NCBI GenBank assembly: GCA_015075555.1 | Contig: JABTUD010000001.1 | Span: 930,001-994,000 of the forward strand | Source: Thermoflexaceae bacterium | Lineage (GTDB): Bacteria; Chloroflexota; Dehalococcoidia; Tepidiformales; Tepidiformaceae | DNA length: 64,000 nucleotides | Reading direction: 5' to 3' | Part shown: in pieces, positions 8,932 through 16,082 of the stretch | Layout of the letters: each line of letters opens with the position of its first letter | Position numbering within the stretch: the first letter of the stretch is position 1 | Notes under the pieces: model-generated | What the model was told of the DNA's origin: nothing | The model's database searches: none | What the model saw: only the letters and a program-made list of their open reading frames with translations | Made by a program: the position numbers and the translations under genes

Positions 8932-10054
8932 CCGCCGCCCGACAGGCACCCTCCTCTCCAAGGGCGAGAACGCTCGGCGTGAGCCGAAGTGGCTCATCCG
9001 GATCGACTATGGACGGAAGCCGAACGGCGCCCGTGACCGGCGTGCGGTTGCCTTCACCGGGAGCAAGAAGGGCGCGGAGCGCAAGCTGACGGAGCTCCTC
9101 GCGCAGCGCGATGCTGGTCTCACACCGTCGCCCGAGAAGACGACCGTGGCGCAGTGGTTCCGCGACTGGCTCAAGCTCCATGCGGCAGAGGGGCATCTCA
9201 GCGACAGCGGACGGGAGCGCTACGACGGCATCATCGAGCACCACATCATCCCCAAGCTCGGGACGATGACGGTGAAGCAGGTCCGCGGTCAGCACATTAC
9301 GCAGCTGAAGACGCAGTGGCTGGAGACGCTCAAGCCCGCGACGGTCTACAAACACCTGGTCGTCCTACGCCAAGCGTTCGAGGCGGCGGTCGCGGCCAAC
9401 CTCATCGTGCGCAACCCCGCAGACGCGGTGCAGAACCCGTCTGTCGTCCGTGGACGCCAGGAACAACGCGCCCTCACCGAGGCTGAGCTACGCAAGCTGC
9501 TGGATTCGGCAGCGGGAACCCGCTTCGACCACCCGATCCGCTTTACGCTGGCGACCGGGGTGCGCGAGGGAGAGCTGCTCGGCCTCCTCTGGAGCGATGT
9601 CGACCTCAAGGGCCGCGTCATCAACCTGCGCGGGACCAAGAGCACCAACAGCCGCCGCTCGATCGAGATCTCGAAGGTGATGGTGGACCTACTCGAAGCG
9701 CATCGAACGGCCCAAAAGGAGGCCCGCCTGAAGCTGGGGGCCGCCTGGCCCAACACGGACCTCGTCTTCCCCTCGACCGTCGGCACGCGCTGGGCACGAC
9801 GGGCCTTCTACCGGGACTACAAGAAGGTGGTCGACGCGACGAAGGAGCTCGAACGACCTGACGAGGTCAAGTGGCACACACTTCGCCACACGGCGGCGAG
9901 CCTCTGGATCATGCGGGGAGCGGACGTGTTCACGGTGTCGCGCCGCCTCGGCCACGCATCAGCAGCGTTCACGATGGACACCTACGCGCACCTGTTCAAG
10001 GGACAGCAGAAGGTCGCTGCGCAGGCCCTCGACGGGCTCCTTCGCCGCGCCTGA
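8924..10054 (+). CDS. int: Tyrosine recombinase (integrase)
   Basis: This 376-residue phage/ICE-type tyrosine integrase has the Arm-binding (AP2-like) N-terminus at ~1-65, a SAM-like core-binding domain at ~73-165 and the catalytic domain at ~180-370. The catalytic residues are all present: Arg214 (TGVREGELLG), Lys239 (GTKSTNS), His318 and Arg321 (WHTLRHT), His344 (RLGHAS) and Tyr354 (MDTYAHLF). The start overlaps the Xis-like gene. The stop is 178 bp from the 3' end of a tRNA-Glu gene, the classical location for this integrase family. Confidence 0.95.
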   Translation: MDSRRPTGTLLSKGENARREPKWLIRIDYGRKPNGARDRRAVAFTGSKKGAERKLTELLAQRDAGLTPSPEKTTVAQWFRDWLKLHAAEGHLSDSGRERYDGIIEHHIIPKLGTMTVKQVRGQHITQLKTQWLETLKPATVYKHLVVLRQAFEAAVAANLIVRNPADAVQNPSVVRGRQEQRALTEAELRKLLDSAAGTRFDHPIRFTLATGVREGELLGLLWSDVDLKGRVINLRGTKSTNSRRSIEISKVMVDLLEAHRTAQKEARLKLGAAWPNTDLVFPSTVGTRWARRAFYRDYKKVVDATKELERPDEVKWHTLRHTAASLWIMRGADVFTVSRRLGHASAAFTMDTYAHLFKGQQKVAAQALDGLLRRA

Positions 10055-10121
10055 GACGCCGCCTCGTTCGACGGCGTTTCGTCCCGCTCCGTCGCGCCAG
10101 GCCCCGGCAGCCCCCATGCGG

Positions 10122-10162
10122 TGGGACACCGTAGCCTCGATTTGGGACACCATTTGGGACAC
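10122..10162 (+). repeat. Three TGGGACAC direct repeats near att
   Basis: TGGGACAC occurs at 10122-10129, 10143-10150 and 10155-10162, with start-to-start spacings of 21 and 12 bp. The repeats sit between the integrase stop and the tRNA-Glu 3' end. Such clustered short repeats next to an integrase are typical of arm-type integrase or Xis binding sites, but that role is inferred. Confidence 0.6.
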
Positions 10163-10231
10163 TTTGCTAAGGAGCCTGAGCATTTGCGGGAGATTTGGAA
10201 GGTACGTTATGGCTCCCGCAGGTTCGAAGAG

Positions 10232-10280
10232 TGGTAGCGCGTAGGGGATTCGAACCCCTGATCTCCGCCTTGAAAGGGCG
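10232..10280. other. Probable attachment site in tRNA-Glu 3' half
   Basis: Tyrosine integrases of this class commonly recombine in the 3' half of a tRNA gene. The integrase lies immediately next to this end, with its own repeats in between, so one att core should be inside the T arm or anticodon arm here. The partner copy would lie beyond the left edge of the window and cannot be seen, so the exact core is not defined. Confidence 0.45.
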
Positions 10281-10308
10281 GCGTCCTGGGCCTCTAGACG
10301 AACGCGCC
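10232..10308 (-). tRNA. tRNA-Glu (anticodon UUC)
   Basis: Read on the minus strand, the gene folds as a complete cloverleaf. It has an acceptor stem GGCGCGT/ACGCGCT, an anticodon arm CCGCC-CTTTCAA-GGCGG with anticodon TTC, a T arm with GTTCGAATC, and an encoded 3' CCA. First-pair G·U is slightly unusual. The 3' end points at the integrase, so integration at this gene would regenerate the tRNA. Confidence 0.95.
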
Positions 10309-10470
10309 ACGAACATTCAGCCTACCATGCCCCCCGGTCACACCCAAGGCCGTCGTTCGCGCCGCGGGGGCGGGGGCGGAATATGATCTTGATCATGTCG
10401 GCCCCTGTCACTGCCGCGTACGTCTAGGTTCACGAATCCCCAACCCGAAAATGCCGAAAGGGGCCCTTCC

Positions 10471-11334
10471 ATGTGCCGCATGTGCGACATGCTGGGGGGA
10501 GGAACAAATCCCGGCGAAGCCTGGTACCTCAACCCGAAGAACTACTCCAACCGCATGTACAAGCTGCGCGAACCGGGGCAGCGCCCCACCGAGCAGCTTG
10601 GCAACAGCCCGAACCGCGGCGCCGACCAGGCCCCCACGGTTGGGCTCCCGCAGGCGATCGAAGCCAAGGCCAGCGGAGACCTGGCGACGTTCAACCAGGT
10701 GATCGGCGAAATGAATCGCCGCACGGCCCTGCGGCCGGGCTCGCAGGTAGTGCCGATGTTCGAAATCATGAAGGTCCTGGACTTTGGCATGCCCGTCGCA
10801 GCCATGATGTGCATCTGCCGGAAGACGACCCGCGGAGTCGAGGAATGCAACTTGAGCGAGTACTCGGGCATGGGCCTCGGCACGGGCATGCTCAAATGGG
10901 AACGCTGGCCCGAACGTTACCGGGGAGGTGTTGAGTTCCTTTCGACCAAGCAGGCCAAGGAGTGGGTGGAGTACTGGGACAAGAAGGGAATGATGCATTC
11001 CCTGATGCAGGAGGGCGGCGACTTCATCGGCGGGCTCTGCAACTGTGACTACCCGGACTGCCTGCTAATCCGCAACCGCGTGGACTACGGACTCTGGGCG
11101 CAGCTCGTGAAGTCCGAGTACGTCTGCTTTGTCGACTGGGAGAAGTGCAACGGTTGCGGCGACTGCCTGGGGCGGTGCAGCTTCAACGCTCTCAAGTTCG
11201 AAACGACGATGGAGAAGGCCCACATCGACCAGTTCAACTGCTTTGGCTGCGGGCTGTGCGAGACGGCCTGTCCCCGCGACGCGATTTCATACCTGGACCG
11301 GAAGAAGGTCCCGGGCCTGGCCAACGTCTGGTAG
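10471..11334 (+). CDS. Multi-cluster iron-sulfur protein with C-terminal ferredoxin domain
   Basis: This 287-residue protein ends in a 2[4Fe-4S] ferredoxin domain: CNGCGDCLGRC at residues ~227-237 and CFGCGLCETACP at ~256-267. The rest has further cysteines: MCRMC at the N-terminus, MMCICRKTTRGVEEC in the middle and LCNCDYPDC just before the ferredoxin part. More metal centres than the two canonical clusters are therefore likely. No signal peptide or membrane segment is seen, so it should be cytoplasmic. It is the first gene of a five- to six-gene plus-strand cluster. The partner enzyme is unknown, so only an electron-transfer role is proposed. Confidence 0.75.
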   Translation: MCRMCDMLGGGTNPGEAWYLNPKNYSNRMYKLREPGQRPTEQLGNSPNRGADQAPTVGLPQAIEAKASGDLATFNQVIGEMNRRTALRPGSQVVPMFEIMKVLDFGMPVAAMMCICRKTTRGVEECNLSEYSGMGLGTGMLKWERWPERYRGGVEFLSTKQAKEWVEYWDKKGMMHSLMQEGGDFIGGLCNCDYPDCLLIRNRVDYGLWAQLVKSEYVCFVDWEKCNGCGDCLGRCSFNALKFETTMEKAHIDQFNCFGCGLCETACPRDAISYLDRKKVPGLANVW

Positions 11335-11340
11335 GAGCGC

Positions 11341-11613
11341 ATGTACCCTGTAGTTGCACCCACGATCAAGATCGACCAGCAACGCTGTCTGGTGCCCTTC
11401 GCCTGCAAGCGCTGCCTGCAAACCTGTCCCACGGCTGTGTTCAGCGTGCATGAGACGAAGATGGTACGCATGGAAGAGACCGACAAGTACGAGGCGGGGA
11501 CGTACCGCCTGCGCGTCGCTTTTCGCGATAAGTGCAGCGCCTGTATGCGCTGTGTCGACGTTTGTCCCGAGAACGCCCTCACGGTGCTCCCACCGGCGGC
11601 GGTGGCGTCATGA
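11341..11613 (+). CDS. Small ferredoxin-like 2[4Fe-4S] protein
   Basis: This 90-residue protein has two cluster motifs: CLVPFACKRCLQTCP, with a longer first spacing than usual, and the canonical CSACMRCVDVCPENAL near the C-terminus. It begins 6 bp after the preceding Fe-S protein and its stop overlaps the next start as ATGA, so the three should be made together. The odd first motif may hold a cluster of altered potential. It probably relays electrons with the upstream protein. The acceptor is not identified. Confidence 0.75.
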   Translation: MYPVVAPTIKIDQQRCLVPFACKRCLQTCPTAVFSVHETKMVRMEETDKYEAGTYRLRVAFRDKCSACMRCVDVCPENALTVLPPAAVAS

Positions 11614-12209
11614 CCTCGACCCACGACCGGCCTCGCGTCATCTTCCCCAAGGACTGGAGCTTCGACCTGTCGGATGAGCTTGTCGATCGCATCAGGGCGG
11701 AATTCGAGCCCGATAGCGCCGTCGAGGAGCTCGCAGCCAAGATCGCCAGCCGTCCCGTGGACGAGGCGGCGCAGACGGCGGAGGCATTCTTCGGGGACTA
11801 CGGCCGGCGCTGGATGGACCGCACGCTCGAACTCGGCGAGGAGTACGCGGAGAGGACATACCTGAACCTGAAGGCCGCCGTTGAGAAGACGGGTGAGATG
11901 GGCTTCCCGCTGATCCCCGAGCGCTTCATTGAGATCGCCTACCTTTCCACGCAGCCGATCTACTCGTTGCCAATTGTGGAAGCGAGCCGGAATGCATTCA
12001 GCTTCAAGATGGTCTTCTGCGATACGATCACAGAGCTGCGCGAACAGTGTGGCGACGAGCTGGCCGACCGGCTCCCCTGCAGCAAGGGTTGCCTGGCGGC
12101 AGTCGAGCGCGCGTTCTCGGCAACCGGGTATCCCGCCGATGTAGTCCAGGAGGCCTCGGTCATCGGTGGGGAGTTCTGCCAGTTCACGGCGCGGCCCCGG
12201 AGAAGCTAG
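11610..12209 (+). CDS. Unrecognised protein coupled to ferredoxin gene
   Basis: This 199-residue soluble protein has no family that I recognise confidently. ATG 11610 overlaps the ferredoxin stop and is preferred over the longer open frame. The N-terminal half is acidic and helical. The C-terminal half has three conserved-looking cysteines in CGDELADRLPCSKGCLAAVE and a final GGEFCQFTA. The Cys/Gly pattern recalls L-2-amino-thiazoline-4-carboxylate hydrolase-like or V4R-like ligand domains, but only weakly. Its coupling to two Fe-S proteins suggests a metal- or cofactor-binding partner or catalytic subunit. Confidence 0.6.
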   Translation: MTSTHDRPRVIFPKDWSFDLSDELVDRIRAEFEPDSAVEELAAKIASRPVDEAAQTAEAFFGDYGRRWMDRTLELGEEYAERTYLNLKAAVEKTGEMGFPLIPERFIEIAYLSTQPIYSLPIVEASRNAFSFKMVFCDTITELREQCGDELADRLPCSKGCLAAVERAFSATGYPADVVQEASVIGGEFCQFTARPRRS

Positions 12210-12221
12210 GCTGGGGTTCAC

Positions 12222-12473
12222 ATGCATGATTCGCACGTCCACGGCAGCTGCGACGAGTGTAGTCGCTTCGTGCCAGTGTTCCCGGCCGGATCGCCCCACC
12301 AGGAGTGGGGCTACTGCCGGACGCAGCAATCGGCGCCGCCGGCGGCCGGCCTGGCGCCACTCATTGAAGCCTACCTCGCCGGCAACAGGGCGCCCCTGCG
12401 CAGCAACAACCTGGGCGTCTTCCGCACCGAAGAGGACGACGCCTGCGACTTCTTCGAACACAAGCACCTCTGA
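12222..12473 (+). CDS. Small Cys/His-rich hypothetical protein
   Basis: This 83-residue protein starts 12 bp after the previous stop. The N-terminus MHDSHVHGSCDECSRFVPV holds three His and a CDEC pair, with one further Cys in GYCRTQQ and one in DDACDFFEHKHL. This is a plausible zinc or Fe-S site. It is not a known family to me. Its position inside the Fe-S/PHP cluster and dense packing support it as real. Confidence 0.55.
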   Translation: MHDSHVHGSCDECSRFVPVFPAGSPHQEWGYCRTQQSAPPAAGLAPLIEAYLAGNRAPLRSNNLGVFRTEEDDACDFFEHKHL

Positions 12474-12492
12474 GGGAAGGGACAACGGCGAC

Positions 12493-13221
12493 TTGGCACT
12501 CCTCATCGACATGCATTGCCACACCGGCTGGGGGTCGGGCGATAGCCACACGGACCCAAATGTGCTCATCGAGCAGGCCAGGGCCTATGGCCTGGATGGC
12601 CTCTGCATCACGGAACACAACCAGGTGTGGGATCAGAAGCGGATCGAGCAGCTCGCCGACAAGCACGGATTCCTGCTCATCGGGGGAATGGAAGTCGACA
12701 CTTCCGACTACGGACACGTGCTTGTGTACGGTCTGCGCGAGCCCCGCCGCTTCCAGCGCTTTCCCACCGTGGCCGAACTCAGGCAGATGGTCGACGATGC
12801 CGGCGGGGCAATGGTCCTCGCGCACCCTTTTCGCAAGCGCGAGAAGCCGCCCGGGACAGACTTCAGCAACGGCCGTGCCCGCCAGATGCTCGAGGAGGCA
12901 CTGGACCTGTGGGTATTCGGCCTGGTCGATGCCGTGGAGGTCCACAACGGGCTTGCCGGGGGTATCGAGCGCGCCTTTGCGGGCGCCGTTGCAGCTGGCC
13001 GCGAATTGCCCACCACTGGCGGCAGCGACACGCACCGTCACCCGGAGGTGGGTGCGACGTTCACCGTCTTTCCGGACAACGTCCGAACTGAGCGAGACCT
13101 GGTTGACGCCATCAGGGGAGGTCTCATGCATGGCGGAGACTGGGCGAGCGAAGGCATAGCCGATCGCCGGCACGACAACGTGGTCAAGCGCCACCATTCC
13201 GCAAACGGGAAAGGGAACTGA
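12493..13221 (+). CDS. PHP-domain metal-dependent phosphoesterase
   Basis: This protein of about 242 residues has a PHP (polymerase and histidinol phosphatase) fold, a trinuclear-metal phosphoesterase. Metal-site motifs are visible: DMHCHTGWGSGDS near the N-terminus, the ITEHNQVW box, HPF in VLAHPFRKREKP, and GGSDTHRHPEVG near the C-terminus. TTG 12493, downstream of GAGGGAAGGGA, is the likely start. ATG 12511 would cut into the first metal motif region. The substrate may be a nucleotide or phosphate ester. It overlaps the next gene by 1 bp. A paralogue lies at 50930-51592. Confidence 0.8.
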   Translation: MALLIDMHCHTGWGSGDSHTDPNVLIEQARAYGLDGLCITEHNQVWDQKRIEQLADKHGFLLIGGMEVDTSDYGHVLVYGLREPRRFQRFPTVAELRQMVDDAGGAMVLAHPFRKREKPPGTDFSNGRARQMLEEALDLWVFGLVDAVEVHNGLAGGIERAFAGAVAAGRELPTTGGSDTHRHPEVGATFTVFPDNVRTERDLVDAIRGGLMHGGDWASEGIADRRHDNVVKRHHSANGKGN

Positions 13222-14366
13222 TGAGCATTGCAGCAAGGCCCCTCGACGAGATCAGCGCGGCCGACGTCGCAGCCGCCGACGCCGCATCCGACCCGCTGCA
13301 CCTGGCTGTGCTCGATAGCTGGTCGCGGGAGCAGGCGGAGATCGCCGCCAACGCCTTCGCCAACGCTGGCGGAGGGCTCATCGTTGTTCGCAGCGGCGCC
13401 AGCCTCCCGGACCTCGGCGCCATTGGCGCGGCGCTGGACCCGTCCGGGCGCCACCTTGTCCGGGCCCGCGTCCTGGAAGTGGGCGGCAGGCAGGCGGGGT
13501 TGCTGGCTGTTAGCGAATCGGCCTCGCTGCCCGTGCTTGTGGCCGGTTCCGGCGCCATCTATCGCCAGGCGGAGGCTGGACCGGCGCCGGTGCGGACGCG
13601 CGCTTCCCTCGACGAGCTCATCGCGCGCGACCAGCTCAACCGCAGGCGCGCCGAGACGAATGCCGAGGGAATGATCGGGCGCGTCGCGTTCGGGCATTTC
13701 AGCTACATGACGGTAGCGGTGGTGGCGGCCCCGCGCATCAACACGGCCGCGACGTACAGGTGGGCACGTGAGAACCGGGGCAGGATCCTCGAGGCGGTCT
13801 CGGGGTTCCCGGGGGCGTGGCAGCTATCCGATTCGGACTTCGCTGTCGAGCCGGGCGAGATCGTGGCAAACGGCGGCGACGACACCGCCTTTGTCCGCGT
13901 CTCCCGCAACGGTTCGGTCGCAGCGGGCGTCCGGCAGCACCGCCCGGCGCAGGGGCTCTACCTGCCACCCGCCGAGCTTTCCCGGCTCATTTCGGCCGCT
14001 GCCGGCGTGGTGATGAGGCCGTTTGCAGAGGCGCGGGCGGGCCTGGTCCTGGGCTCGCTCTTCCTCGAAAGCGTGCGCGAACTGCGACTCCCGGTTGATG
14101 GCGGCGCGACCGCGCCGGCCAGCAAGGACCTCGTGCAACAGTACGTGGCAGAGCGTTACCTGGACGATGCGGGCGAATGCAGCGCCTTCCGAACGGACCT
14201 GCTCCAGGCGGCGGGCGAGGTTTTCGGCGCCGACCTTGTTGCCGGGGATGGCGAGGCGTACGGGGGCGCCATCAAGGCCGGGCCCGACCCCAGGAACTGG
14301 CACGGGCTCACCAGGCGAACGGAGCGGCGGCTGGCCGGACTCCGGGGGCATGGAACGGGACACTAA
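13221..14366 (+). CDS. AlbA_2/Schlafen-like protein of unknown role
   Basis: This 381-residue protein has an N-terminal region (~35-100) with REQAEIAANAFANAGGGLIV, resembling the AlbA_2 (Schlafen AAA_4) domain in which an E-x-x-x-A-x-A-N-T/A-x-G-G motif precedes a strand. A C-terminal domain is not recognised. It starts directly at the PHP stop. AlbA_2 proteins bind nucleic acid or act in transcription regulation, so this one may be regulatory for the cluster. The assignment depends on one motif and is moderate. Confidence 0.5.
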   Translation: MSIAARPLDEISAADVAAADAASDPLHLAVLDSWSREQAEIAANAFANAGGGLIVVRSGASLPDLGAIGAALDPSGRHLVRARVLEVGGRQAGLLAVSESASLPVLVAGSGAIYRQAEAGPAPVRTRASLDELIARDQLNRRRAETNAEGMIGRVAFGHFSYMTVAVVAAPRINTAATYRWARENRGRILEAVSGFPGAWQLSDSDFAVEPGEIVANGGDDTAFVRVSRNGSVAAGVRQHRPAQGLYLPPAELSRLISAAAGVVMRPFAEARAGLVLGSLFLESVRELRLPVDGGATAPASKDLVQQYVAERYLDDAGECSAFRTDLLQAAGEVFGADLVAGDGEAYGGAIKAGPDPRNWHGLTRRTERRLAGLRGHGTGH

Positions 14367-14454
14367 TCCCGGACGGGAGCCCAGGACGCCGGCGCGCGGC
14401 CGGACCGCCGGGGGATGCCCGTCTTCGAGACGGCGACACCGTCGATGGAGGCTT

Positions 14455-15468
14455 TCACAGCCCTTCGTTGAAGTCCGCGAAGGTGAAGTACTCGTTCAGG
14501 GCGGTGAGGCGGCCGCTGAGCAGGAGGACTCCCAGGCCCACGAGCATCACCCCGCTCGCCACCTCGATCGCCAGTGAGTAGCGCTGGATCCTTCGCAGGA
14601 ATCGCGACGCATCGGAAAGGGCGAGGCCGGTGATGAGGAAGGGAATACTGAATCCCATTGAGTAGAAGAGCAGGAGGTAGGTCCCGGTCCAGGCCTCGGT
14701 GGATGTGGCCGCGAGGGTAAGGATCCCCCCAAGGATTGGGCCTACGCAGGGGGTCCAACCAAGGGCGAAGGCGCCACCCACCAGCACCGAGCGGGCATAG
14801 CTCACGTTGGGCGACCGGCCAACGTTGACTTCGAAGGTTCTCTGCAGCAGCGGAAGCGAAAGGTAGCCGGCGAAGCGAAGCCACGTCGCGGCGAGTACGA
14901 CACCGAGCAGCGCCAGCCCGGTGCGATCACCTTTCAGGCCGGCGGCTTCGGCAAGGAAGAAGTAAGCGGCCGTCAACCCCAGCAGAAGCAGGGCTGACCC
15001 GAGTGGGGACCGCCGCCCCCGCGATGGCACGAGCAAGAGGCCCATGAGCACGAGGAGGACGCCGGCGCCCTGCTCGAGCTCCCTCTGGTTGTCACGGAAG
15101 AAGTACGAGCCAAGCAACCCGGCGCTGGTACCCAGCACAATGAAGACCGCCGAGAGCCCGAGAATGAATGCTACGGCGTGCGTAAAGGTCACCCGCCGGT
15201 CAGCCGTAACCTGGCCGTGCCGGATGCTGGCCCCGGAAAGGTGGGTGATGTAGATGGGCACGAGTGGCAAGACGCATGGAGATACGAAGGAGAGCACGCC
15301 CGCCGAGAAGGCGACGAGGGGGCCGCCGGGGCCTTCGAGGCCGAAGGAATCGCTGGTGAGCGGCCCAAGAGCAAAGGCGACCACAGGGATAAGCGCCAGG
15401 ACGGCGAAGATGGCGTAGAGGACAGTCCTGCTCCCCACCTCCCTGCCAAAGAGCCGCTGCATCGTCAT
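14455..15468 (-). CDS. ccdA: CcdA-type thiol:disulfide interchange membrane protein
   Basis: This protein of about 337 residues is a CcdA/DsbD transmembrane-domain protein that carries reducing equivalents across the membrane for cytochrome c maturation or disulfide reduction. The two redox-active cysteine motifs are present: LSFVSPCVLPLVPIY and LGWTPCVGPILGG. At least eight hydrophobic segments are visible. The longest frame starts at GTG 15504. ATG 15468 is preferred because the extra residues are not membrane-like, but ribosome sites are weak at both. It could serve the DsbA-like proteins at 48-50 kb. The gene converges on the AlbA_2-like gene. Confidence 0.88.
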   Translation of the reverse strand: MTMQRLFGREVGSRTVLYAIFAVLALIPVVAFALGPLTSDSFGLEGPGGPLVAFSAGVLSFVSPCVLPLVPIYITHLSGASIRHGQVTADRRVTFTHAVAFILGLSAVFIVLGTSAGLLGSYFFRDNQRELEQGAGVLLVLMGLLLVPSRGRRSPLGSALLLLGLTAAYFFLAEAAGLKGDRTGLALLGVVLAATWLRFAGYLSLPLLQRTFEVNVGRSPNVSYARSVLVGGAFALGWTPCVGPILGGILTLAATSTEAWTGTYLLLFYSMGFSIPFLITGLALSDASRFLRRIQRYSLAIEVASGVMLVGLGVLLLSGRLTALNEYFTFADFNEGL

Positions 15469-15568
15469 GGGCTGTCCGACACCATCCTGATTACCCGGCG
15501 GCACGGGTGATGCCGGGCATCGCTTTCCATCTTAGCGCCAACCGCGCCCACGAGCGGGCCGGAGCCGG

Positions 15569-15811
15569 TCAGCGGAAAGGGTTCGCATCCGGGTCAGCGG
15601 GAAGGGCGAACTCACCCAGGCCGAGGAGTCGCCGGCGCGCGGCTGAATAGGTTTCCCAGGCGCGGGCTTCCCTGTTGAGGAGGCCCTTGAAGGCCGCCGG
15701 TTCGATCGGTTCACTGTCGAGGAGAACGCCGTGGAGGCGCGCAACCTGCCGCTGCCACGCTTCCCACGCGAGGCGGTAATCGCTGGCGGCAGTTGCATTG
15801 ACCTGTGGCAT
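15569..15811 (-). CDS. Small hypothetical helical protein
   Basis: This 80-residue protein is rich in Ala, Arg and Trp and appears to be mostly helical (LAWEAWQRQVARLHGVLLD, LLNREARAWETYSAARRRLL). No family is recognised. It lies between ccdA and tRNA-Glu(CUC). The codon pattern looks coding. Confidence 0.5.
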   Translation of the reverse strand: MPQVNATAASDYRLAWEAWQRQVARLHGVLLDSEPIEPAAFKGLLNREARAWETYSAARRRLLGLGEFALPADPDANPFR

Positions 15812-15882
15812 CAGAATCTCACGGCGATCGGACCCGGAAATGCCAGGGGCAGGGATGGCTCCCTGCCCTGGAGCGAAGTACC

Positions 15883-15959
15883 TGGTAGCGCATAGGGGAT
15901 TCGAACCCCTGATCTCCGCCTTGAGAGGGCGGTGTCCTGGGCCGCTAGACGAATGCGCC
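15883..15959 (-). tRNA. tRNA-Glu (anticodon CUC)
   Basis: The minus strand folds as a cloverleaf with anticodon arm CCGCC-CTCTCAA-GGCGG (anticodon CTC), T loop GTTCGAATC and an encoded 3' CCA. It is almost identical to tRNA-Glu(UUC) at 10232-10308 in its 3' half, with two changes in the first 50 bases. It sits 123 bp from the divergent glutamate dehydrogenase gene. Confidence 0.95.
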
Positions 15960-16082
15960 GTGAATCTGAGGATACCGTAGGCCTGATCACACCGGCAAGC
16001 GGAAACGACCGGCCTATCGTGCTAACTTCTTGGTGCCGATCACCACGTGAGGGGTTCCCGCGCGGCGCCCCACGGAGGACCA

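Noticed and set aside
10232-15959. Region between the two tRNA-Glu genes as a separate tRNA-bounded island
   Set aside because: Both tRNAs are complete and have different anticodons, and there is no integrase inside. Similarity of the 3' halves is expected of isoacceptors.
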